Assembly: GCA_020073285.1 (NCBI GenBank)
Contig: JAIQFM010000002.1
Coordinates: 1-59,299 of the forward strand
Source of the DNA: Terriglobia bacterium
GTDB taxonomy: Bacteria > Acidobacteriota > Terriglobia > Terriglobales > Acidobacteriaceae
Length of the DNA: 59,299 bases
Direction: 5' to 3'
In this document: piece by piece, positions 1 to 7,341 of the stretch
Layout of the letters: each line of letters opens with the position of its first letter
Position numbering within the stretch: the stretch's first letter is position 1
Position numbers and translations under genes: made by a program
The notes under the pieces: generated by a model
The model's database searches: none
Seen by the model: the letters and a program-made list of their open reading frames with translations, nothing else
Told to the model about the DNA's origin: nothing

Positions 1-56
1 AGCCCCAGCATCTTCACCACGGGCCAGACCAGCGCATACTCGACACGATGGCGCAT
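1..56 (-). CDS. Partial N-terminus, possible lipid A lauroyl acyltransferase
   Basis: Only the first 18 codons are in the window, on the minus strand, starting at an ATG whose complement lies at 54-56. The peptide begins MRHRVEYALVWPVVKMLG, which resembles the amphipathic N-terminus of LpxL/HtrB-family acyltransferases, enzymes that add a secondary acyl chain to lipid A at the inner membrane. It is divergent from the cytochrome gene at 169, leaving about 110 bases for two promoters. The call rests on a short stretch and could be wrong; the rest of the gene lies outside the window. Confidence 0.4.
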   Translation of the reverse strand, partial: MRHRVEYALVWPVVKMLG

Positions 57-168
57 TCGAAGTTGTCCGGACGCTAGCACCCGCAATTTTAGCTGTCAAA
101 CCGACTACCCGCCACGGCCGCTCGTAACCTTTCCCCTGACCGGTTATCATTTCCGCTCAGAGGATGGG

Positions 169-723
169 ATGAAATTCAACCGCTCGTCGATCTTGCTTGC
201 ACTCTTCGCCGTCGGCCTTCTCGCGGCCTGCGGCGCCAAGGCCCCCGGCAGCGCCGAGGCCGCTCTCATCAAGGAAATCAAGCGGGAAACCATCGGCGGC
301 AATGACTGGAAGAACCTGCTGCCCGACACGCCCGACACCCAGAAGACCGGCGCCGAGCATTTCCAGCATCACTGCCAGATTTGTCACGGCCTCGACGGCC
401 ACAACACCGGCGTCCCCTTCGCCGACCTGATGTCTCCGCCCGTCGCCGACCTGGGCGACAAAAGCGTGCAGGCTTACACCGACGGCCAGTTGAAATGGAT
501 TATTCAGAACGGCATCCGTTTTACCGGCATGCCCGGCTGGAACGGCATCCTCGACGACAATGAGCAGTGGGCCATCATTCGCTACATCCGCCACCTGCCG
601 GCAAAAGGCACGCTGGGCGCGCCGCCGGTTTACAAGGAATTAGAAGAGGAGCACCAGCACGGTCCGGCTGCCGAGCCGCACGAGCACAAGCATTCGCACC
701 AAGGCCCGGAGCACAAGCACTGA
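169..723 (+). CDS. c-type cytochrome with histidine-rich tail, lipoprotein-like
   Basis: A 184-residue exported monoheme cytochrome c. The N-terminus is a signal peptide ending LLAACG, a good lipobox, so the protein is probably anchored to a membrane through Cys21. The heme site is CQICH near residue 69, and a downstream FTGMPGW segment supplies the usual axial methionine, as in class I cytochromes. The last 30 residues are dominated by His and Glu (EEEHQHG, EPHEHKHSHQ), a likely metal-binding tail unusual for a simple cytochrome. GAGG lies 6 bases before the ATG. It sits alone, convergent with the Ysc84 gene. Substrate or partner cannot be read from sequence. Confidence 0.85.
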   Translation: MKFNRSSILLALFAVGLLAACGAKAPGSAEAALIKEIKRETIGGNDWKNLLPDTPDTQKTGAEHFQHHCQICHGLDGHNTGVPFADLMSPPVADLGDKSVQAYTDGQLKWIIQNGIRFTGMPGWNGILDDNEQWAIIRYIRHLPAKGTLGAPPVYKELEEEHQHGPAAEPHEHKHSHQGPEHKH

Positions 724-728
724 CGCGG

Positions 729-838
729 AAGTTGGGAGTTAGGAGTGAGCGAGTTGGCAGGGAATTCGCCCGCCACCCGAGAGGCGCTGACTCCTGACCA
801 CTGACTCCTGACCCCTGACTCCTAATTCCTAACTACTG
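729..838. repeat. Two opposed period-7 tandem arrays
   Basis: Positions 729-758 repeat a GAGTTAG-like unit, and 787-838 repeat TGACTCC-like units (TGACTCC, TGACCAC, TGACTCC, TGACCCC, TGACTCC, TAATTCC, TAACTAC). The second is roughly the reverse complement of the first, so together they could form a long imperfect hairpin between two convergent genes. The TAG stop of the Ysc84 gene (833-835 on the complement) is formed inside the second array. Confidence 0.8.
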
Positions 839-1567
839 TTTTTCCGCCTGCTTGTCCGCCGCCGGGGGCGTTGTTTTGGGACTCTCCGCCGTTTTCACCG
901 GCGCGTACTGCCGCAGCGTCTCCAAGAACGGATTGGCATCCGCCGGCGCCGGGTGCGCGCCGTTCAGCAGCGAGCGATACGGCACCATGCGTCCGTAGAA
1001 CGCGCGCGTGTCGTCGCGGTCCTGCTTGATCACCGCCCCGTTCAGCGATATCCCCGCGAACACGCCGCGCGCCCGCGAATAGGTCAGCACCTGCGCCCGC
1101 ATCTTCCAGTCGGTAGCGCCTTCGGCGTGACGCCCCACCGGCCCCGCCGCCACCGACGCGTCCGCGCCCAGCTTGAACTTGCTGGACAGCAGCGCCCGCA
1201 TGCCGCGCTCGTTCATGATCACCATCACCAGGTCCACCGCCTGGCCGCCGATCTGGAAGCCAAAGCTGCCGCCTTCCACGCGGAAAAAGGCCGGTGCGCT
1301 CCAGCCGTTCGCCGTTTTGCAACTGGCTAATCCCTTGCCGTAGGCGGCGCCCACAATGAATCCGCCCTTCAGCATCGACGGGACCACCGCAATGCACTGC
1401 GCCGACCCCAGGATTTCTTCCGGGATCCCCTTGTCGGGCGCAGCCATAATTTCGTTCATCACCGTGCCCGCCTCATCCACCCGGTCGATCACCTTGTCGC
1501 GGTCGCCCTGCGCCCAGCCCAGACTCGCGAACACAGTCAGTAGCAGAACTACGAGGAATCTTTTCAT
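833..1567 (-). CDS. Ysc84/SYLF-domain lipid-binding protein, secreted
   Basis: A 244-residue protein with a signal peptide (MKRFLVVLLLTVFASLGWAQ) and one SYLF (DUF500/Ysc84) domain. Diagnostic stretches are the early IPEEILGSAQCIAVVPS, then GGFIVGAAYGKGL, the GGSFGFQIGGQ segment and the closing RARGVFAGISLNGA. Family members bind phosphoinositides in eukaryotes; the bacterial exported forms have no settled role, but membrane association is likely. The C-terminus is Pro/Lys/Glu-rich. GGAGG lies 9 bases before the chosen ATG; earlier in-frame Met codons would put non-signal sequence in front. The gene ends inside a period-7 array. Confidence 0.85.
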   Translation of the reverse strand: MKRFLVVLLLTVFASLGWAQGDRDKVIDRVDEAGTVMNEIMAAPDKGIPEEILGSAQCIAVVPSMLKGGFIVGAAYGKGLASCKTANGWSAPAFFRVEGGSFGFQIGGQAVDLVMVIMNERGMRALLSSKFKLGADASVAAGPVGRHAEGATDWKMRAQVLTYSRARGVFAGISLNGAVIKQDRDDTRAFYGRMVPYRSLLNGAHPAPADANPFLETLRQYAPVKTAESPKTTPPAADKQAEKQ

Positions 1568-1700
1568 GGCAAGGTCCTCCGTGGCGCGCACTTCCATACT
1601 AACTCTGAGATGCGCCCGTGGTGGTGACATCCTGGATGCGCCGAAAAAAAGTTCGGCAAACCGCCTGCAATCGTTTCTGGATATCGATGGAGGTATGGAA

Positions 1701-1735
1701 ATAAAAACCGGGATCGAGGCCCAGTTCGATCCCGG
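1701..1735 (-). terminator. Rho-independent terminator (minus strand)
   Basis: A 10-bp perfect stem, CCGGGATCGA (1708-1717) with TCGATCCCGG (1726-1735), is followed on the minus strand by TTTTTATTT. It lies 250 bases past the end of the LuxR-type regulator gene and directly after the structured region at 1736-1885, so it probably ends a separate RNA. Confidence 0.75.
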
Positions 1736-1885
1736 CTTCCGTTCCGGCCCCGGCAGGCGGATTTGGTTCCGCTACCGGGTAATACTTCCCAGGGTTCTGT
1801 GGTAGGTGAGCGCAGTATGCTTCGACCGCCCGGACCGCGCAAGTCTCGCCAGTCCCTGACCAAAGGTAACGCCTGCTCCGCGCCC
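1736..1885 (-). ncRNA. Candidate structured RNA, 6S-like
   Basis: On the minus strand this region has a long-range closing helix: 1870-1876 pairs perfectly with 1753-1759 (GCAGGCG/CGCCTGC), and 1859-1864 pairs with 1762-1767 (TTTGGT/ACCAAA). Inside, 1801-1805 pairs with 1772-1776 (CTACC/GGTAG). A strong terminator follows at once. A long rod with internal bubbles, plus a segment reading CTCACCTACC then GAACCCTGGG, is reminiscent of 6S RNA, which sequesters the housekeeping RNA polymerase. The identity is a guess; no good ORF explains the structure. A covariance-model search would decide. Confidence 0.35.
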
Positions 1886-1898
1886 CAAAATAGACAAT

Positions 1899-1981
1899 GA
1901 CCACGGATCGCCACCCATGTTCACGGATCGATGAGAAGAGACTGGTACCGATCCGCGTTCATCCGTGGAAATCCGTGGTCC
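1899..1981. repeat. Imperfect inverted repeat, CACGGAT family
   Basis: The left arm reads GACCACGGATCGCC then TTCACGGATCG; the right arm reads CGATCCGCGTTCATCCG then TGGAAATCCGTGGTCC. The arms are about 32 bases each around a short loop. It lies between the structured RNA candidate and the 3' end of the regulator gene at 1991. It looks like the CACGGAG-type repeats at 22.5-26.7 kb but uses a different unit. Confidence 0.7.
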
Positions 1982-1990
1982 AGCTTTTTT

Positions 1991-2644
1991 CTACTTGGTG
2001 ACCATCGAATGCGTGATCGCATGCACCGACAGCGCGATCCGGTTCTGCACGCCGACCTTGCGCATCAGCTTGGCGACGTGCGCCTTGACGGTGCGTTCCT
2101 CGATCCCGAGGGCCGAGCCGATCTCCTTGTTCGACCGGCCCACCACCAGCATCTCCAAGACCTCTTTTTCGCGGTCGGTAAAGGTCACGCGCCCCGCCGG
2201 AAAAATCCGCCCTGGAGACGTGGTCACCCGTTCGATAAACAGTGACAGCACCCGCCGCGGCGCCCACACCGATCCCTGGTTCACGATGCGGATCGCCATC
2301 ACGAACTCTTCCGGCGACGCCGCCTCGTCCACGTAGCCCTTCGCGCCCGCGGTCAGCGCCTTCAGAATGGTCTCATCGTCCGCGCCCGAGCCGCATACCA
2401 GCAGCCGAAAGTCTGGACGCGCCGCCTTCAGCCCGGCCATGACGTCGAACAGGTTCTGCGACCCGTGGCTGCCCAGCATCACCAGGTCGAGGTCCGGCTC
2501 GGCGGCCACTTTGTCGAGGGGAACCGCCACCAACTCAAATTCGGGCTCGCTATCGAACAAAGAGCGGAACCCGACCAGGCGCAGCGGGTCGGGTTCAATC
2601 ACGGCGATGCGGATTTTGGGTTTCTTCACGGGGGCGGGTTTCAT
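1991..2644 (-). CDS. LuxR-family regulator with degenerate receiver domain
   Basis: A 217-residue two-domain protein. Residues about 11-125 follow the CheY-like receiver fold and residues about 150-215 form a LuxR/GerE helix-turn-helix (FTDREKEVLEMLVVGRSNKE then IGSALGIEERTVKAHVAKLM). The receiver is atypical: the phosphoacceptor Asp at the end of strand 3 is Gly58 (DLVMLGSHGS), and the conserved Lys after strand 5 is Glu107 (GYVDEAAS). It is therefore unlikely to be switched by phosphotransfer and may act by dimerisation or ligand binding. No kinase gene is adjacent. The start is set at the Met after AAGGACGAG; an alternative Met lies 8 codons upstream. Confidence 0.85.
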   Translation of the reverse strand: MKPAPVKKPKIRIAVIEPDPLRLVGFRSLFDSEPEFELVAVPLDKVAAEPDLDLVMLGSHGSQNLFDVMAGLKAARPDFRLLVCGSGADDETILKALTAGAKGYVDEAASPEEFVMAIRIVNQGSVWAPRRVLSLFIERVTTSPGRIFPAGRVTFTDREKEVLEMLVVGRSNKEIGSALGIEERTVKAHVAKLMRKVGVQNRIALSVHAITHSMVTK

Positions 2645-2742
2645 ATTCTCGTCCTTGGCGCGTAGCATACCCTAATTCGGCATTAGGACAATGTACCTCC
2701 GGCCATGTCCCGAAGTGCACCCCTTGGTATGTTGGAGGACCG

Positions 2743-3189
2743 ATGAAAAATATCCTGCTCGCCAGCCTGCTCTCCACCTCCACCCTGTTCGCCCAGGGCG
2801 CTCCCCCGCAGACCTCCGCCGACCAGCCCTACATCATGGAGTATTACTACAAGCTGCAATGGGGCCATCAGCAGGAGTTCCTGCAACTGTTCCTCAAGAA
2901 CCACTACCCACTGCTGAAGAAAAGCGTCGAGACCGGCCGCATTCTCTCCATCAGAATCGAAACCCCGGCCAACCACATGACCGAGGACGCCCGCTGGGAC
3001 TTCCGCGTCACCCTCAAATACAAAAACTCCACCCTGGCCACCACCGCCAATCCCGGCGAAGAAGCGCTCATCAAGCAGCTCTACCCGGACCAGGAGACCT
3101 TCAAGCGCGAGGAGCGGCGCCGCTTCGAAATTCTCCTCGCCCACTGGGACCTCCCCGTGACCGAAATTAATCCCGCGCAGGCGCCCTAA
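2743..3189 (+). CDS. Secreted protein of unknown function
   Basis: A 148-residue protein with a clear signal peptide (MKNILLASLLSTSTLFAQG). The mature part is alpha/beta-like and charged: YIMEYYYKLQWGHQQEFLQL early, then RWDFRVTLKYKN and a C-terminal EERRRFEILLAHWD. The overall pattern recalls single-domain Dabb/NIPSNAP-like ferredoxin folds (YYKLQWGHQQEF followed by a short beta meander), but this is only an impression. GGAGG stands 6 bases before the ATG. It precedes the LLM oxidoreductase by about 65 bases on the same strand and may be co-transcribed. Confidence 0.7.
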   Translation: MKNILLASLLSTSTLFAQGAPPQTSADQPYIMEYYYKLQWGHQQEFLQLFLKNHYPLLKKSVETGRILSIRIETPANHMTEDARWDFRVTLKYKNSTLATTANPGEEALIKQLYPDQETFKREERRRFEILLAHWDLPVTEINPAQAP

Positions 3190-3221
3190 AATTCAAGGTG
3201 AAACACTTGCGTCCAACGCCC

Positions 3222-3250
3222 GAAGCCTGAAGCCTGAAGCCTGGAGCCTG
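3222..3250. repeat. Period-7 array (GAAGCCT) abutting a start codon
   Basis: GAAGCCT is repeated three times with a fourth unit changed to GGAGCCT, ending 3 bases before the ATG at 3254. The variant unit supplies the only Shine-Dalgarno-like GGAG (3243-3246) for the downstream gene, with a normal 7-base spacing. Confidence 0.85.
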
Positions 3251-3253
3251 CGC

Positions 3254-4276
3254 ATGAAACTCGACATCGGCCTGCGCGACTACGACCTTCGCACCGTTGC
3301 CGCCTACGCGCGCCAGGTCGAAGCCGCCGACTGTGATTGCCTTTGGACCTCCGAAACCCAGCACGACCCCTTTCTTCCGCTCGCCGTCGCCGCCGCCGCC
3401 ACTTCCAAAATCAAGCTCGGCACCTCCATCGCCGTCGCTTTCCCGCGCAGCCCGATGGTCCTCGCCTACACCGCCTGGGACCTGCAAAAAGCCTCCGCCG
3501 GGCGCTTCATCCTCGGCCTCGGCTCACAGGTGAGGGCGCACAACCAGCGCCGCTTCTCGGTGAAATTCGAAGCCCCGGGCCCCAAGCTGCGCGAGGTCGT
3601 CCTCGCCTTGCGCGCCATCTGGGACTGCTGGCAGAACGGCACGCCGCTCAAATTCCACGGCCGGTTCTACCAGTTCGACCTGATGACGCCCTTCTTCAAT
3701 CCCGGCCCCATCGCGCACCCGAAGATTCCCGTCTTCATCGCCGGCGTCAACCACTACATGTGCCGCACCGCCGGCGAGGTCTGCGACGGCCTGCACGTCC
3801 ACCCCTTCCACACCCCCAAGTACCTGCGCGAATACGTTCACCCTGCCGTGGATGAAGGCCTGCGCTCTTCCGGCCGCTTGCGCCAGGACTTTAACTACGC
3901 CACCGCCACTTTCGTTATCGTGGGCGAGACCGAGCAGGAGCGCGCTCGCAACGCCGAAGCCGTCCGCCAGCAGATCGCCTTCTACGCCTCCACCCGCACT
4001 TACGAGCCGGTGCTCGCCGCCCACGGCTGGGAGGCAATCACGCCCGAACTCCACGACAAATCCCTGCAAGGCGACTGGCAAGGCATGGCCGCGCTCATCA
4101 CCGACGAAATGCTCTCCACCATCGCCGTCAGTGGAACTTGGGACACCATCGGCCCCAAACTGCGCGAGCGTTACGCCGGCCTGCTCGACCGCGTCGCGCT
4201 CTACCAGCCGTATGAAGTTGTGATGGATGAGACCCGTCTGGCCCGCCTGGCGCAACAATTGAATTACACTCAGTAA
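3254..4276 (+). CDS. LLM-class flavin/F420-dependent oxidoreductase
   Basis: A 340-residue member of the bacterial luciferase-like monooxygenase family (TIM barrel). Recognisable parts are the N-terminal DIGLRDYDLRTVAAYARQVE and CDCLWTSETQHDPF strands, TSKIKLGTSIAVAFPRSPMV, the substrate-loop GRFILGLGSQV segment and the C-terminal SGTWDTIGPKLRERY. Members such as TIGR03617-type proteins use F420 or FMN; which cofactor is used here cannot be told. Length matches the family. The start codon directly follows a GAAGCCT array whose last unit gives the ribosome site. The gene is followed after 10 bases by a pilin-like secreted protein. Confidence 0.85.
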   Translation: MKLDIGLRDYDLRTVAAYARQVEAADCDCLWTSETQHDPFLPLAVAAAATSKIKLGTSIAVAFPRSPMVLAYTAWDLQKASAGRFILGLGSQVRAHNQRRFSVKFEAPGPKLREVVLALRAIWDCWQNGTPLKFHGRFYQFDLMTPFFNPGPIAHPKIPVFIAGVNHYMCRTAGEVCDGLHVHPFHTPKYLREYVHPAVDEGLRSSGRLRQDFNYATATFVIVGETEQERARNAEAVRQQIAFYASTRTYEPVLAAHGWEAITPELHDKSLQGDWQGMAALITDEMLSTIAVSGTWDTIGPKLRERYAGLLDRVALYQPYEVVMDETRLARLAQQLNYTQ

Positions 4277-4286
4277 GGATCACGCC

Positions 4287-4712
4287 ATGCTCAACGCCGT
4301 CCGCCACGTCGCCGCCGCCTTTCTGGCCCTTTCCATCCTCGCCCCCGCGCAAACCGCTTACACACCGCAATTCAAGGGCGACCCGGCACACTCCACCGCC
4401 GAGGCTGCCGCGCTTGCCTACATGCGTACCGTCATCTACGCCCAGCGCGTCTATCACAAAAAGCACGGCTCTTATGCCACTTCGTTGCAGTCACTGGTCG
4501 GCTCCAGCTCCTTCACCCGGCGCATGACCAATCCCAACCGCGGCGACTACACCGTCCACTTCACCTCCACCGGCAAAGATTTTTCGCTCTCCCTGGCGCC
4601 CAAGCAGTTCGACCCCGCTCACCGCGCCTTCTTCGCCGACGACACCGGCGCCATCCGCGCCGAAGACGACAAGCCCGCGACTGCCGCGTCACCCAAGGTC
4701 AAAGCGGACTGA
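4287..4712 (+). CDS. Secreted protein with a type IV pilin-like globular domain
   Basis: A 141-residue protein with an ordinary signal peptide (AAAFLALSILAPAQT) and not the prepilin FTLIE helix. The mature part keeps features of pseudopilin head domains: an alpha segment with YMRTVIYAQRVYHKKHGSYA, then SLQSLVG, a YTVHFTSTGKDFSLSL beta hairpin and a C-terminal RAFFADDTGAIRAED. Proteins of this pattern are common in Acidobacteriota, where the pilin head seems detached from the assembly helix. Likely periplasmic. It lies 10 bases after the LLM oxidoreductase gene, so probably shares its mRNA. Confidence 0.7.
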   Translation: MLNAVRHVAAAFLALSILAPAQTAYTPQFKGDPAHSTAEAAALAYMRTVIYAQRVYHKKHGSYATSLQSLVGSSSFTRRMTNPNRGDYTVHFTSTGKDFSLSLAPKQFDPAHRAFFADDTGAIRAEDDKPATAASPKVKAD

Positions 4713-4729
4713 ACCAGGTTTTGCCGGTG

Positions 4730-4760
4730 CCCCACATCTGCCGCCTTTGGCGGATGTGGG
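4730..4760. repeat. Palindromic repeat CCCACATCTGCC, copy 1
   Basis: CCCCACATCTGCCGCC pairs with GGCGGATGTGGG around a TTT loop. Two almost identical hairpins occur at 42147-42179 and 42329-42361. Placed just after the pilin-like gene, it may act as a terminator, though no U-run follows. Confidence 0.8.
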
Positions 4761-4763
4761 AAA

Positions 4764-4787
4764 TCGATGATTGACGATCGCCAATGC
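4764..4787. repeat. Short period-7 array (ATCGATG)
   Basis: ATCGATG, ATTGACG, ATCGCCA follow one another and end in ATG. Three units only; listed because the same period recurs across the window. Confidence 0.5.
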
Positions 4788-4874
4788 TTTTGCCTCCCGC
4801 GCGACTGCGCCTGTATCATCTTCCCCCATGTTCGATCTTCGCGATCGCTTTCAACACGCGACGGAGGTATCGCC

Positions 4875-5168
4875 GTGAAACTCTGGGACAAAAGCGAACC
4901 GTATCGCGCCGGCGACCGGGTTTTCGCCATCCTGCAGCACCCCGAGGTCGCCCTCTTGCTCACCTGTGAGGCGCCCTCCTGCTGGACCGCTATCGTCTTC
5001 GACTTCGCCCGCAAGCAGGCCGTGGCTTCCACCCAGAACCAGCCCTCCTGCACCGCGGCGCAGCAGTACGTCCTGACGCAAACCGAGGCGCTCTACAAGG
5101 TGGCTCCGCCTGCGACGGAAATCCAGTGGCAGCAGGCGCTCAATCGGCCCGATATCCTGCAGACCTGA
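4875..5168 (+). CDS. Small protein of unknown function
   Basis: A 97-residue protein starting at GTG with GGAGG 7 bases upstream. An N-terminal stretch (KLWDKSEPYRAGDRVFAILQ) and two Cys residues in TCEAPSCW are visible, plus a third Cys further on. No signal peptide or membrane segment. It matches no family I recognise. It is convergent with the membrane-anchored protein at 5179-5589, with only 10 bases between stop codons. Confidence 0.55.
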   Translation: MKLWDKSEPYRAGDRVFAILQHPEVALLLTCEAPSCWTAIVFDFARKQAVASTQNQPSCTAAQQYVLTQTEALYKVAPPATEIQWQQALNRPDILQT

Positions 5169-5178
5169 GTTGCGGTGA

Positions 5179-5589
5179 TTAGTTAATGGCCCAGCAGGTG
5201 AGCGAGTTGCGATTACGGCGGCAGCGCCACTTCCAGGTGTTGATGCCGGGATCGGTGTGGACGTACTCGTACATGTCAACCCGGCGGGTCCGGCCCCAGT
5301 AGGTAACCGGCCACACCTCGGGCGAAATTTCTGGCGTGCTCCGTTCGACGCAGCCGAGAAAAATCACGGCGCCGTCGCTCTCCGGCAAGGCGATGCAGTG
5401 GCGCTCTTCGCCCACGGTCCATTCGCCGCGGCCAAAGTACACGGTCGTGTCCTCGCGGTGCGGGACCCAGCCGGCGCGGTTGGCCGCCCGGGCAATGCCA
5501 AACCACAGCCCGATCGCGACCAGCACCATGGCAAGGACCAGCCGCACGCGGGCCGCTGTGCTGAGCTTCTGCAACACGCTTGCGTCCAT
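5179..5589 (-). CDS. Membrane-anchored protein of unknown function
   Basis: A 136-residue protein with one N-terminal membrane segment (VRLVLAMVLVAIGLWFGIARA) and a soluble C-terminal part rich in Trp and Cys (GEERHCIALPES, VIFLGCVERS, KWRCRRNRNSLTCWAI). The four cysteines suggest two disulfides outside the membrane. No family recognised. Start chosen at the first Met; no strong ribosome site is visible. Confidence 0.55.
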   Translation of the reverse strand: MDASVLQKLSTAARVRLVLAMVLVAIGLWFGIARAANRAGWVPHREDTTVYFGRGEWTVGEERHCIALPESDGAVIFLGCVERSTPEISPEVWPVTYWGRTRRVDMYEYVHTDPGINTWKWRCRRNRNSLTCWAIN

Positions 5590-5694
5590 TCGTGCTCAGT
5601 GTAGCGCGGTCCGTGCGCCTGAAGAGATTACGTGCGAGGGTGAACCATCGTGCTCACCGGCGATCTGCCGCTTCACCCCTGCAGACATGCCAGA

Positions 5695-5767
5695 GAAAGA
5701 AGTCAGAAGTGGAAGACTCGCTGCCACCCTCATTCATTCTTCATTCTGACTTCTTAACTCTTCATTG
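5695..5767. repeat. Opposed period-7 arrays (GTCAGAA / TTCATTC)
   Basis: The left part reads GAAAGAA, GTCAGAA, GTGGAAG (5695-5715). The right part reads TTCATTC, TTCATTC, TGACTTC, TTAACTC, TTCATTG (to 5767). The arms are partly reverse complementary. The rest of 5590-5880 holds no gene that I can support. Confidence 0.75.
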
Positions 5768-5880
5768 TCGGACGCGGCGCGCAATCGGCTAGGATTCGCG
5801 TGAGCATCGAGGACTCCTGTTGTCTTCCCGCGGACGATCTCGTCCCCAGCCAACGACCGCATCCGAAAGCCGGCGACCTG

Positions 5881-5911
5881 AAAAAACGCGCCGGCGGTTG
5901 AGGCCGGCGCG
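5881..5911 (-). terminator. Rho-independent terminator of the tetraheme cytochrome gene
   Basis: CGCGCCGGC (5887-5895) pairs with GCCGGCGCG (5903-5911); on the minus strand a run of six T follows. It lies 35 bases after the stop of the cytochrome gene. Confidence 0.85.
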
Positions 5912-5945
5912 AGAATGAGTTCGTGACCAGATCAGCTTGCAGGGA

Positions 5946-6356
5946 TCAGACGTTGGCTTTCTGATGGCATTCCGTGCACTTGGTCGGGGCCTTCTTGCCC
6001 TTGGCGTTCTCGGCCGTATGACAATCGATGCAGGTGCCCTTCTTGGCCATCGCATCGTGGAATGCGAGCTTGTAGGTGGTCTTCATGGGAGCCACGGCCA
6101 CCTTGGTGTGGCACTCGCTGCAAGCCTGCTCCTTGGCGGTAGCCGGTTTTTCCGGCTTGGACGCGTGGTGGCAGGTCTCGCACTTGATCTTGCGGTCCTT
6201 GGCGTGAGCCGTATGCATGAACTTCACGCCGCCCATGGGATTGCCCTTGAGAATGATCGTGTCCTTGGCGGTCTTCTCGGCGGTAAAAGCGGGGCCGCAC
6301 ATGACCACCAGCAGAGCGAAGCCCAACAGCACAACAAACAGTTTCGAACTCTTCAC
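5946..6356 (-). CDS. Tetraheme cytochrome c3/c7-like protein, periplasmic
   Basis: A 136-residue exported protein with four CxxCH heme motifs (CETCH, CSECH, CIDCH, CTECH) and extra His residues (MHTAH, CHHASK) suited to bis-His ligation. This places it in the cytochrome c3/c7 family of small low-potential electron carriers. The signal peptide begins MKSSKLFVVLLGFALL if translation starts at GTG; GAGGAGG lies just 4 bases upstream, so I prefer this to the ATG nine codons earlier. Its maturation needs the ccm system encoded at 8.6-11.8 kb. A terminator follows the stop. Confidence 0.88.
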   Translation of the reverse strand: MKSSKLFVVLLGFALLVVMCGPAFTAEKTAKDTIILKGNPMGGVKFMHTAHAKDRKIKCETCHHASKPEKPATAKEQACSECHTKVAVAPMKTTYKLAFHDAMAKKGTCIDCHTAENAKGKKAPTKCTECHQKANV

Positions 6357-6446
6357 GTCGCCTCCTCGTGAGATGAACGGCAAGACGATTAGCGGGGCGG
6401 ATTATAGCGGATTTCAGGGAACGAAAACGAGATTTCACGCGCATAG

Positions 6447-6668
6447 GTGCGGCACATCATAATCGGCTTGGCGATGCGCCCGTGGCTTCGGCCTGTGGCG
6501 CATTCCCTGACCCTGAAAGGAGTGCGCTCCACGCCGGTGCGGATCGTCAGCGACGGGATGGTGATCGGGATATTTCCCTATGGACAGTTGCGGGCAATCT
6601 TCCAAGCGCTCGCGGACCGGGAGCGGTCGCGGAAGTTTATCGAGAACTGGCAGGAGACCGGAAAATAA
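6447..6668 (+). CDS. Small protein of unknown function
   Basis: A 73-residue candidate. The second half (VRIVSDGMVIGIFPYGQLRA then DRERSRKFIENWQE) looks like genuine protein, ending in a charged amphipathic helix. No ribosome site is clear, and the N-terminal third is less convincing; a start further in is possible. Divergent from the cytochrome gene. Confidence 0.35.
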   Translation: MRHIIIGLAMRPWLRPVAHSLTLKGVRSTPVRIVSDGMVIGIFPYGQLRAIFQALADRERSRKFIENWQETGK

Positions 6669-6717
6669 GGGTGAATGCGGTGAGCGGTCACCACTTGGCT
6701 ATTGAGAAATAGGTCAG

Positions 6718-6770
6718 GCTCTGAGGCCGCGCGCCAAGGCGGAGCGACCTCAGGATGACGCCATGAAGGT
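6718..6770. repeat. Fragment of the GTCATCC..GAG repeat family
   Basis: On the minus strand this reads GTCATCCTGAGGTCGC followed by a GC-rich hairpin ending CTCAG. It is a short relative of the dispersed repeats at 8175, 26010, 30251 and 37571. The 140 bases between 6669 and 6810 hold nothing else that I see. Confidence 0.5.
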
Positions 6771-6810
6771 TCGCGCGACGCCACCTAAACCTGGACTGAG
6801 CGGTTAGTGT

Positions 6811-7155
6811 CTAGTAGCCGCGGCCGTAGCCGCCGCCGCCACCACCGCCACCACGGCCGCCGCGTCCACCACGGCCGCCGCCACCACCGCCACCGCCGCC
6901 GCTGCGTTCGGGCTTGGGACGGGCTTCGCTAACGTTTAAGTTGCGTCCGCCAAGGTTGGCGCCGTTGGTGCCGGCGACGGCCTTCTCCGCCTCGGCGTCG
7001 TTGGTCATCTCGACAAAGGCGAAGCCGCGCGGCTGGCCGGTATCTCGGTCGCGAATCATATTGACGCGCTCGACCGTGCCGTAGCCCTCGAAGAGCTGGC
7101 GCAGTTCCTCCTCGGTAGTCCTGAAGTCCAGGTTGCCCACGTAAATGTTCTTCAT
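6811..7155 (-). CDS. RRM-domain RNA-binding protein, glycine-rich tail
   Basis: A 114-residue protein with one RNA recognition motif (residues 1-80): RNP2 is IYVGNL and RNP1 is RGFAFVEM, both intact. The tail is almost only Gly and Arg (RGG-type), as in cold-induced Rbp proteins of cyanobacteria and other bacteria. It probably binds single-stranded RNA and aids folding or cold adaptation. The start is the Met of MKNIYVGNL with GAGG 5 bases before it. A TATAAT about 190 bases upstream implies a long leader, a feature common in cold-shock genes. Confidence 0.92.
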   Translation of the reverse strand: MKNIYVGNLDFRTTEEELRQLFEGYGTVERVNMIRDRDTGQPRGFAFVEMTNDAEAEKAVAGTNGANLGGRNLNVSEARPKPERSGGGGGGGGGRGGRGGRGGGGGGGGYGRGY

Positions 7156-7341
7156 GTTTTCCTCGCGGTTGAGGTCCGTTGATTGGGGCTTGCTCGGAGA
7201 CAACGAAGACAGTGCCGAGTGCGGCTCGCGATCTCTAGACCGAAATAGCGGTTCCTTGCCCCCTTTGGGCGGTACAAGAGTACCAGCTTCGAGTAAATCT
7301 GGGCAGGAAGCGGCAAAGTTTTTTTCCTCGGACGTAGTATT

